From UBA1189 sp045654565 (GTDB taxonomy: Bacteria > Bacteroidota > Bacteroidia > Bacteroidales > Bacteroidaceae), in assembly GCA_045654565.1 (NCBI GenBank), contig JAZONP010000069.1, forward strand, positions 1 to 17,609: a stretch of DNA of 17,609 nt, written 5' to 3'. This document shows, one piece after another, positions 5,450-12,477 of this stretch. Position numbers and translations under genes: made by a program. The notes beneath the pieces are model-generated. The model did no database searches and was not told the origin of the DNA. It worked only from the letters and a program-made list of their open reading frames with translations. How positions within the stretch are numbered: position 1 is the first letter of the stretch; every line of letters starts with the position of its first letter.

Positions 5450-7933
5450 ATGAAAAAACTATTGACATCTCTTTTGTGTCTGGTGAGTATCCATGTAATG
5501 GCCCAAGTGTCGTTTGGAGCATCGGAGAAGTTTAACGACAATTGGCGCTTTGTCCTTGCTGATGATAGCGCAGCCCTTAATCCGAACTATGATGATAGCC
5601 GTTGGCGAGAACTGACGTTGCCTCACGATTGGAGCGTAGAGAGTGCGCCATCACAGGCATTGGCCAGTTGCACGGGTTATCTGCCCGGTGGCATAGGATG
5701 GTATCGCAAGACGTTCCGTGTCACCGATGACGCAGCTCGGCACTATATCTATTTCGAAGGGGTATATAACCGGAGCGACGTCTATATCAATGGTCATCAC
5801 TTGGGACATCGTCCCAATGGCTATGTGTCGTTTATGTATGACCTGACTCCTTATCTCAATAAAGGGGGCGACAACGTGCTTGCTGTGCGTGTGGACCATA
5901 GCCGCTATGCCGACTCGCGTTGGTACACGGGGTCGGGTATTTATCGCGACGTATATCTCGTGGCTGCTCCTGAGGTGCACCTCTCTCAGTGGGGTGTGGC
6001 CTATCGGGCAACGAAGCTCACTGATCGTAGCGCTACCATTGAGGTCGATGTGGCCGTAGACAATCATACTGCACAACCTCAAAAGGTGCAGGCGCGTATC
6101 ACCATGCTCAATGCAGAGGGTAAGCAGGTGGCAACGACCACGAAGAATGCCGTTGTAGCAGCTGAGGCTCAAAATTCTCAATTCTCAATTAACTCCGTTG
6201 AAGCTGCTACGCTCGGCAGAGCCTGCAAGCAGTCTTTGCCCTCGCTCAAACGCAGCTTTATCAATTTTCAATTGAAGAATCCCCATCGCTGGAATCTTGA
6301 CGATCCTTACCTCTATACCTTGAAGGTGGAACTGCTTGCTGAGGGTAGGGTGGTAGATGCTACCGAGGTTCGTGCCGGATTGCGCACTCTGGAGTTCAGT
6401 GCCGATAAGGGCTTTGCGCTCAATGGAAAGAATATGAAGGTCAAGGGTGTGTGCTTGCACCACGATGCGGGTGTGTTGGGCGCAGTGGTGCCGCCTGAGG
6501 TGTGGCGTCGTCGTATAGAGGCGCTCAAGGCGATGGGAGCCAATGCCATCCGCATGAGTCACAATCCGCAAGCACCTATCGTATATGATCTGTGTGATGA
6601 ACTCGGTATGCTCGTGATGGACGAGGGCAGCGACGAGTGGGAGTTCCCCAAGCGCAAGTGGATAAAGGGATGGAACAAGGGCGAACCGGGCTACGAGGGT
6701 ACCTATGACTTCTTCGAGGAGTGGATAGAACGTGATATCACCGACATCGTGCGTCGCGACCGCAATCACCCGAGTGTGTTCCTATGGAGTGTGGGGAATG
6801 AGGTGGACTATCCCAACGATCCCTACTCACATCCCGTGCTCGATGGTAGCAGTATCAGCCAACCCATGTTTGGTGGTTACGACCCCAAGCGTCCTAATGC
6901 TGAGCGCATCGGAAAGATTGCCAAGCGACTGGCGGCTTGCATACGCGCCGTAGACTCTTCGCGTCCCGTAACGGGAGCTCTTGCCGGTGTGGTGATGAGC
7001 AACGAGACGGAATACCCCGAGGCAGTCGATGTAGTGGGCTATAACTACACCGAGGATCGTTACGATACCGACCATAAGAAGTATCCCAATCGTATTATCT
7101 ATGGCAGCGAGACGCGTAATGACTTCTCTGCATGGAAGGCCGTACGCGACAGGGAGCATATCTTCGGCCAGTTCATCTGGACAGGTACAGACTATCTTGG
7201 GGAGTCGGGTGCATGGCCCTCACGTGGCTTGCATACGGGACTGCTCAACTTTGCCAACTATCCCAAGCCTCGCGGCAAGTTCCGCGAAGCGCATTGGAGC
7301 ACGGAGCCAATGGTATACATCGGTACCTATCGCCGTGGACGTGGTCGCTGGGGTGATCACCTCTCCATTGACGCTCCTGACCTATGGAACTATCGGGAAG
7401 GGGAGCGTATCCGTGTCGTTTGTTACACTAATACTGCTCAAGCCCAGTTGAAGCTCAACGGGGAAATCATTGGCGAGATGCGCCCCTACGATGATAAGAG
7501 TGGTATGATACATTGGGATGTTCCTTACGCTTCAGGTACGCTCACTGCTGAAGGCTACGATGCCGAAGGCAACTTGCTTGCCACGTATGAGATACGTACC
7601 AGTGGTCGCCCCTATAGCCTGCGTGCTACCTTGATAGAGCCCGAAGTATCTGCTCACGGTGGTACGGCACAAGTGCTTGTAGAGGTGGTCGATGAGCAAG
7701 GCCACATCGTGAAGCTTGCCGATAATATGGTTTCTTGTAGGGTCGAAGGACCGGCCAGCCTACTCGGTCTCGAAAACTCTGACAATAGCGACATGACTCA
7801 TCCGAAGGCGCGTCAGCGACGTGTGTTCCAAGGCTATCTTGTGGCTTATGTGAAAATCTCAGATGAGGCTCCCGTGACGATTACTTTCTCATCGCCATTG
7901 CTCGAGGATGCAGTTCTTGAGATTGGGAAATGA
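5450..7933 (+). CDS. Secreted glycoside hydrolase family 2 (beta-galactosidase-like)
   Basis: The 827-residue product begins with a signal peptide (MKKLLTSLLCLVSIHVMAQ), so it is exported to the periplasm or cell surface. Domain order follows GH2: sugar-binding jelly roll (about 23-165, with LPHDWSVE), Ig-like sandwich (about 175-290), TIM barrel (about 300-590), then DUF4982-like and GH2 C-terminal beta domains. The barrel has the family signature KGVCLHHDAG and IRMSHNPQAP. Acid/base Glu451 is in WSVGNEVD; the nucleophile is Glu554 in IYGSETR. It should hydrolyse terminal beta-linked sugars, most probably beta-galactosides, although specificity within GH2 varies and glucuronidase or mannosidase activity is not excluded. 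No SusC/SusD pair or other glycan genes adjoin it, so it is not in a classical PUL. The Ig-like domain carries an odd insertion around residues 244-275 derived from repeat-like DNA. Confidence 0.93.
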   Translation: MKKLLTSLLCLVSIHVMAQVSFGASEKFNDNWRFVLADDSAALNPNYDDSRWRELTLPHDWSVESAPSQALASCTGYLPGGIGWYRKTFRVTDDAARHYIYFEGVYNRSDVYINGHHLGHRPNGYVSFMYDLTPYLNKGGDNVLAVRVDHSRYADSRWYTGSGIYRDVYLVAAPEVHLSQWGVAYRATKLTDRSATIEVDVAVDNHTAQPQKVQARITMLNAEGKQVATTTKNAVVAAEAQNSQFSINSVEAATLGRACKQSLPSLKRSFINFQLKNPHRWNLDDPYLYTLKVELLAEGRVVDATEVRAGLRTLEFSADKGFALNGKNMKVKGVCLHHDAGVLGAVVPPEVWRRRIEALKAMGANAIRMSHNPQAPIVYDLCDELGMLVMDEGSDEWEFPKRKWIKGWNKGEPGYEGTYDFFEEWIERDITDIVRRDRNHPSVFLWSVGNEVDYPNDPYSHPVLDGSSISQPMFGGYDPKRPNAERIGKIAKRLAACIRAVDSSRPVTGALAGVVMSNETEYPEAVDVVGYNYTEDRYDTDHKKYPNRIIYGSETRNDFSAWKAVRDREHIFGQFIWTGTDYLGESGAWPSRGLHTGLLNFANYPKPRGKFREAHWSTEPMVYIGTYRRGRGRWGDHLSIDAPDLWNYREGERIRVVCYTNTAQAQLKLNGEIIGEMRPYDDKSGMIHWDVPYASGTLTAEGYDAEGNLLATYEIRTSGRPYSLRATLIEPEVSAHGGTAQVLVEVVDEQGHIVKLADNMVSCRVEGPASLLGLENSDNSDMTHPKARQRRVFQGYLVAYVKISDEAPVTITFSSPLLEDAVLEIGK
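6178..6275. repeat. Repeat-like insertion inside the GH2 reading frame
   Basis: The segment is bounded by near-identical direct repeats, TCAATTCTCAATTAA (6178-6192) and TCAATTTTCAATTGA (6261-6275). Between them is an imperfect palindrome with arms AAGCTGC (6201-6207) and GCAGCTT (6252-6258) and a small CTGCAAGCAG hairpin. The A/T-rich CAATT repeats look like intergenic DNA. The encoded stretch (AQNSQFSIN, then VEAATLGRACKQSLPSLKRS) falls between two strands of the Ig-like domain, where family members usually pass directly to the KNPxxWnxdxPyLYtL motif. The frame stays open across it. Confidence 0.55.
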
Positions 7934-7948
7934 GTTTTTATGTAGACA

Positions 7949-8027
7949 ACAGACAACGGACAACAGATACCATTCTGAAGCGTTATATATTCAGTCGGTA
8001 TGCTATAGATTGTTGTTCGTTGTCTGT
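7949..8027. terminator. Inverted repeat between convergent genes
   Basis: ACAGACAACGGACAACA (7949-7965) and TGTTGTTCGTTGTCTGT (8011-8027) pair over 17 bp with one mismatch, around a 45-base loop with further partial pairing. The left arm is itself a short tandem repeat (GACAACA, GACAACG, GACAACA). It lies between the 3' ends of the GH2 and sigma-factor genes and could terminate both, although neither side has a good T-run and the loop is long. It may instead be a dispersed repeat. Confidence 0.4.
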
Positions 8028-8064
8028 TGACCATTAAATGTTAATCTTTAACTTTTGTCTTTTG

Positions 8065-8571
8065 TTATCTAAAATCCTTGAGCTGCATCTGCAATCGTTG
8101 GCGGGTGAAGAAAATGCGGCTCTTGACCGTGCCGAGAGGAAGTGATAGCTTTTCGGCAATCTCACGATACTTGAACCCCGAGACGTGCATGGCAAAGGGT
8201 ATACGATATTCTTTGGGGAGTGCATTTACGGCGCGGCGTATCTCTTTGGTGTCGTAAGCACTCTCGGTGCTCTCGAAGCCTGCATCTTGGGGCAAGGAGA
8301 GGTGGTAGAGGTTGTCGGTGTGATCCACGAAGGTTTGGTCGCGCACTGCTTTACGATAATTATTAATAAAGATATTGCGCATGATGGTGTATACCCATCC
8401 CTTGAAGTTGGTGTCGGGGGTGTACTTGTCGCGGTTGTCCAGAGCCTTGAGCGAGGTCTCTTGGAGGAGGTCGTTGGCCTCATCATAATCCATGGTCAGT
8501 TTGTACGCGTAGCGGAGGAGTTCGTCTTGAACTGCAACAAGATCTTGGTTGAATTTGTCGTTCATATCCAT
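8065..8571 (-). CDS. ECF-type RNA polymerase sigma factor
   Basis: The 168-residue product has only sigma regions 2 and 4, the ECF layout. Region 2 spans about residues 15-75: LLRYAYKLTMDYDEANDLLQET for core binding, then TNFKGWVYTIMRNIFINNYR for -10 recognition. Region 4 spans about 113-165: LPKEYRIPFAMHVSG, then the helix-turn-helix YREIAEKLSLPLGTVKSRI. It directs RNA polymerase to an alternative promoter set, usually released by a stress or envelope signal. No FecR-like or zinc-containing anti-sigma gene is next to it, and no SusC/D partner, so the signal is unknown. A second in-frame ATG is at 8565; the first is kept. Its -7 box is at 8600-8607. Confidence 0.92.
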   Translation of the reverse strand: MDMNDKFNQDLVAVQDELLRYAYKLTMDYDEANDLLQETSLKALDNRDKYTPDTNFKGWVYTIMRNIFINNYRKAVRDQTFVDHTDNLYHLSLPQDAGFESTESAYDTKEIRRAVNALPKEYRIPFAMHVSGFKYREIAEKLSLPLGTVKSRIFFTRQRLQMQLKDFR

Positions 8572-8599
8572 ACTTTTTAAGTGGTTAATAAAACTGAGG

Positions 8600-8607
8600 C
8601 AAAAGTA
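8600..8607 (-). promoter_or_regulatory. -7 box TACTTTTG of the sigma-factor gene
   Basis: Read on the minus strand, an exact TAnnTTTG 28 bp before the ATG at 8571. The -33 region has no TTTG. This suggests the housekeeping sigma drives the gene, perhaps with an activator. Confidence 0.5.
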
Positions 8608-8720
8608 GCGGGTATGAAATTTTTCTAAGGTCGGGAATTAGACGTTTTGTAGGGCGCAAACTATCAATTGTACAAATTCCCCCTCTGTTTGATAGCTTAC
8701 CTCCCTCAAATAATACGAAA

Positions 8721-8751
8721 AATGCCGTGATGAGGATATCAGCACGGCATT
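8721..8751 (-). terminator. Intrinsic terminator of the M60 operon
   Basis: Arms AATGCCGTG (8721-8729) and CACGGCATT (8743-8751) form a perfect 9-bp stem. TGA/TCA pairs extend it inside the loop. Read on the minus strand it is followed by TTTTTCG and ends the operon 25 bp after the M60 stop codon. Confidence 0.85.
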
Positions 8752-8775
8752 AAAGTTTGTAATCGCGTAAAAATG

Positions 8776-11700
8776 TTACTTAATCATCGCCTTTGTGTGG
8801 TATGCCCCTGTTGTGATTACAACAGCTTTGCCTTTATACGAACTGAGGTCTAACGAGATTGATTTGTTCGTGCAAACGGTTGTCGTGATGACTCTTCCAG
8901 TCATCTCGTATACACGGACCTTGCTATTGGGGGTAAGGCCATCTATGGTTATGATGCCCTCGGACATGTATATGGTAGGCTCTATTAGTGTTTCGTCTCC
9001 GAGGTCAGTGGATGGCCCTTCATCCGGCTTGATAATGCCTATGCGAAGCAGCTTCCAGGTAGTCTGTCTGTCGACACTCACTTCGAGAAGTTTGGTTCCT
9101 ATAGCATTTGCATACCAATTCCCTTCTGTGGCCGACAATGTGAATCCCATCTCTGTCTCATCCAAGGTGATTGCGAACTCTGCTGCCTCTGCGTCCTTGT
9201 CTATGTAGAGCTTTTGGCTGCTGATGGTTACTGCTTTCTTTGTTTTATAGTTATGTATGGTGTACATGCCCTCTTGGCTTCCTTGTTTGAAGTAGAACCA
9301 ATAGGCAGAATCTGCAGGATTCTCACAGATGCCAGTGGAGATGCGCCCTTTGTATCTGGACAAGGGAGTACCATATGCATATTCTCCATTATCGTTACGG
9401 ACGAGATAATAGATAGCCAGTTGCTCGTTCGTGCTTATGTCGGGCAATGCAAGCATATCCTCTATAGTTTGTTCTTCTGTCATCTGTATAAACCATCTGG
9501 CGTTAGCAGCGGTCTGGTTTCCTGCATGTATAGATCCATCGTTGTTATATAGCCTTAACTTTGTGCTCTCGGCATATTGGATGTAGAACTCTCCTGGTGC
9601 AACCAACTCTAATGTGAAGGTTGCCGCATCGGCGGTCTGTCGTGAATCGACTTTTACGAGTTGTCCGTTTGATACAGATGTGATGTAGCGTCCCGTAATG
9701 AGGTGTTGTATGTAATAGGCTCCCTCTTGTTCTGACTGGATGATTCGCCACATCAAGCTTTGGGGCTTTTGTTCATTGGAGCAGGTATATGTGCCCAGCC
9801 CATTATTGTCAATGCAGATATATAGGTTTTCATCTGTGCTTGTTGCTAATGTGTAATTGCAGTTGGGTACCAATGGAGCGCACTCCTTTAATAAGGTGGC
9901 GATTGAGTTCTTTAATTCTTCGAGCCAAACTCCATAAGGACGTTCTCTTTCGTCAGTCTGCTCAACGAGTGCTTCCATCTTTTCTATAACAGCAGCTAAT
10001 TCGTTCACTGACTCAGGCTTTAAGAAACCGATTTTTCTACCAGTTTCATCTATTCTTGTTGCGTATATTTTAGCTTGAGCGAGGAGTGTGAAAAATTCCT
10101 CCTTGGTACCTCCCTCTTCGTAGATCTTAATGCGTGTGCCATCATATCCCACAGCCATGATGTATGCAGAACTTAGACTAGCATCCTTGTTTGTGGGGTA
10201 GAGCACCTGGGTATAAGAATGTTGGTCGTCGCTGCCCAATCCGTACATGGTGATACGTAATAGCTCGCCTTTACTGTTGTATGTTTCGTAGGCTACGGCA
10301 TTCTTCACGGCACTATGCAGCACCTTGACCTTGCCTCCATTTACCGTGCACCCTTCTCCTAAGGTCTTGGGCACATCCAGCATCAAACCATCGCGATAGA
10401 TGGTATAGTTATGTCCGTTGATGTAGTTTATCTCCTCGGTAAAGGCAGGGTATCCCTGCTGCTTAACGTATGTTTTGAGATTAGCAATCATCTGTTCGGT
10501 GATGATGTTCCACCCGGCATTGTAATCTTCAATATAGGCATTGATGGGACGTAGCATGCCCGCCTTCTCAAAGAAGGGCAGGAGGTCTATCTTGGCGCTG
10601 TCGCAGGCCAACTTCATCCAATTTACTTGCTTCTTTCCATTGGTGTTGTAGTATGATTCGTAGTTAGGTGTAGAGCGTATGCTCTCGATGACCATGGGGA
10701 TGATGTCGGGGCATTTGCCGGCAAGTGTACCCCAAAGGTTGAGCTGCCAGAAGGGGGCGAGCTTTACGAAGTGGTCATAGTTGCGCGAGGTGGTAGTGAC
10801 ATAGCCTAAGTAGTTTCCGTCGGCATCATATCCCCATATCGTCTTTTCTGTAGGAGTGGTGCCATAGTAGTCGGGGCCATCCTGCAACTGCCAGGGCACT
10901 CCCTTGCGCAATGCCTCTTCGAAGTAGGTCTGCATGCGTCCACCACGCATATTCGAATATTCGCCTACGCCACATACCTCATCTTCGAGACGTAGGGTAT
11001 GAGGATTACCGGTAAAGTGTATCTGTCCCCACGAAGCAAAGATGTTGTTGGTGGTTTCTCCGCATCCCGACCACTTGAAGCCCGTGCTTATCTGGTTGTT
11101 GTGTCCCCACTCGTGACCCACACCCCAGAAGTCGAATCTCTTGGCATCGGGTACCATGATGGCGTCGAGGCTATTGACATTACAATATGCGCCTTCATTC
11201 ACGGCGGCCATGAAGCCGTAGGTGGTGGCAAAGTAGAGTTGGCGGTTCTTGACCTGACGGCCATATTTCTCCAGACCGAGCATATCACGCTGAGCCCATT
11301 GCACCTGCTGGTAGAGGGTCATGGTAGAGTCTACGTTGGTGGGGCAATACTTGAGCCACGCCGATACGGGAAAGGCGAGCTGAGCATGCTCAGAGCGGGT
11401 GATGAGGATGGAGTTGTCGTTTACGCTACGTCCCTTGAGTAGCTCTACCCAATCGGCATTGGTCATTGTTGCCTGATCCCAATAACCTTGTATGGGGGCA
11501 TTGATGAAGTGTGCCTTGATGTTGGGGGCGTTTTCCAAATCGTCGGTGTAGTAGCTGACGAAGAGATTACCTTCGGTGCTGGCGGTGATATAGTTCAGCC
11601 CATTGCGCAGGGGATAGGTGCTGGAACTCTCGTCCTCTACCCAGTTCTTGATGGTGAGCTTCACCGGGTGTTGGTTGTCGATGCCGTCCACGGCCACCAA

Positions 11701-12462
11701 ACAAGACTCTCCAGCCTTAAGGTATATACCGGTAGGGTTCTCATAGTTGTTGTAATAGTTGCTCGATTTTAGGATATCAAGCAGGGTCTCGGTGCTGAGG
11801 TAGGGCTCATACTCTCCTATGCGAAACTTGCTATAGCCTTCCGCATCATTGAGTAGGTTGTCGACGAGGGCCTTCAGCGTAGGGTCTTCGATGCCTTCGC
11901 TGCTTGTCACCTCGGGCTTGAGCTTAGAGAAGATGGCATCGGTGAAGTATTTGGCATATTCATCTTTCTTCTGGAAGTCTACAGCATAGGCCTCGACCTC
12001 GGCCGCTGACACACAATAGAAGTAACCACGCTCGAGGGTAAACTTAATCTGTCCGCACGTCACTCCGTTCTCAGTGAGCCACATATCGCAATTGGCACTG
12101 CTCGACTTGAGGTCATAGCTGCCAATGGAGGTGAAGTTACTGCCTGTGGTCGTAGGGCAGTAGGATATGTATACCTTGTTCCAGTTGCCATCGTCATAGA
12201 TGTCTTGGCGCGGGATGTAGCGCACATAGTCCACATGTGTGGCCTCTTTCAAGGTGACGGTGAGCGTCACGGGCCATGATGAGGCTGGGATGTTGGGTGA
12301 GTTGGTCCAGATGGTGCTCAAGTTACCATCAATCACATTCTCGGCTTCGTTGCCGGCTTGGTAACTACTTGCGGTGGCGTTGCTGAGTGTGATTTTCTTA
12401 TCTTGGGCATTGGTGCTTAGGCCAGCCAACAGACAGAGGGTGAGTAGGAGTGTGTTTTTCAT
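8776..12462 (-). CDS. Secreted M60-family (mucin/glycoprotein) metallopeptidase with T9SS-like tail
   Basis: The 1228-residue product starts with a signal peptide (MKNTLLLTLCLLAGLSTNAQ). Residues about 24-158 form an F5/8-type-C (CBM32-like) carbohydrate-binding domain (TASSYQAGNEAENVIDGNLSTIW). The catalytic region, about 310-640, has the zinc motif HEWGH with His450, Glu451 and His454 followed by NNQ, and the third ligand Glu469 in GETTNN, matching the Peptidase M60 / enhancin-like gluzincin signature. Beta-rich repeats at about 880-1150 resemble lectin-like modules (YYIQHLITGRYITS). The last ~65 residues (KVRVYEMTGRVI ... LSSYKGKAVVI) look like a type IX secretion sorting domain. Known Bacteroidetes M60 enzymes cleave O-glycosylated mucin-like proteins, so host glycoprotein degradation at the cell surface is likely. 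It is second in an operon, 15 bp after the macroglobulin-like gene. Confidence 0.88.
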   Translation of the reverse strand: MKNTLLLTLCLLAGLSTNAQDKKITLSNATASSYQAGNEAENVIDGNLSTIWTNSPNIPASSWPVTLTVTLKEATHVDYVRYIPRQDIYDDGNWNKVYISYCPTTTGSNFTSIGSYDLKSSSANCDMWLTENGVTCGQIKFTLERGYFYCVSAAEVEAYAVDFQKKDEYAKYFTDAIFSKLKPEVTSSEGIEDPTLKALVDNLLNDAEGYSKFRIGEYEPYLSTETLLDILKSSNYYNNYENPTGIYLKAGESCLVAVDGIDNQHPVKLTIKNWVEDESSSTYPLRNGLNYITASTEGNLFVSYYTDDLENAPNIKAHFINAPIQGYWDQATMTNADWVELLKGRSVNDNSILITRSEHAQLAFPVSAWLKYCPTNVDSTMTLYQQVQWAQRDMLGLEKYGRQVKNRQLYFATTYGFMAAVNEGAYCNVNSLDAIMVPDAKRFDFWGVGHEWGHNNQISTGFKWSGCGETTNNIFASWGQIHFTGNPHTLRLEDEVCGVGEYSNMRGGRMQTYFEEALRKGVPWQLQDGPDYYGTTPTEKTIWGYDADGNYLGYVTTTSRNYDHFVKLAPFWQLNLWGTLAGKCPDIIPMVIESIRSTPNYESYYNTNGKKQVNWMKLACDSAKIDLLPFFEKAGMLRPINAYIEDYNAGWNIITEQMIANLKTYVKQQGYPAFTEEINYINGHNYTIYRDGLMLDVPKTLGEGCTVNGGKVKVLHSAVKNAVAYETYNSKGELLRITMYGLGSDDQHSYTQVLYPTNKDASLSSAYIMAVGYDGTRIKIYEEGGTKEEFFTLLAQAKIYATRIDETGRKIGFLKPESVNELAAVIEKMEALVEQTDERERPYGVWLEELKNSIATLLKECAPLVPNCNYTLATSTDENLYICIDNNGLGTYTCSNEQKPQSLMWRIIQSEQEGAYYIQHLITGRYITSVSNGQLVKVDSRQTADAATFTLELVAPGEFYIQYAESTKLRLYNNDGSIHAGNQTAANARWFIQMTEEQTIEDMLALPDISTNEQLAIYYLVRNDNGEYAYGTPLSRYKGRISTGICENPADSAYWFYFKQGSQEGMYTIHNYKTKKAVTISSQKLYIDKDAEAAEFAITLDETEMGFTLSATEGNWYANAIGTKLLEVSVDRQTTWKLLRIGIIKPDEGPSTDLGDETLIEPTIYMSEGIITIDGLTPNSKVRVYEMTGRVITTTVCTNKSISLDLSSYKGKAVVITTGAYHTKAMIK

Positions 12463-12477
12463 TTATCTTTGTCGTTC

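Noticed and set aside
6185..6769. Long minus-strand ORFs inside the GH2 gene
   Set aside because: Shadows in a G/C-rich third-position context; the plus frame has complete GH2 motifs.
8661..8695. Inverted repeat CTATCAA/TTGATAG upstream of the sigma gene
   Set aside because: Short arms with 21 bases between, more than 50 bp from the promoter; could easily be chance.
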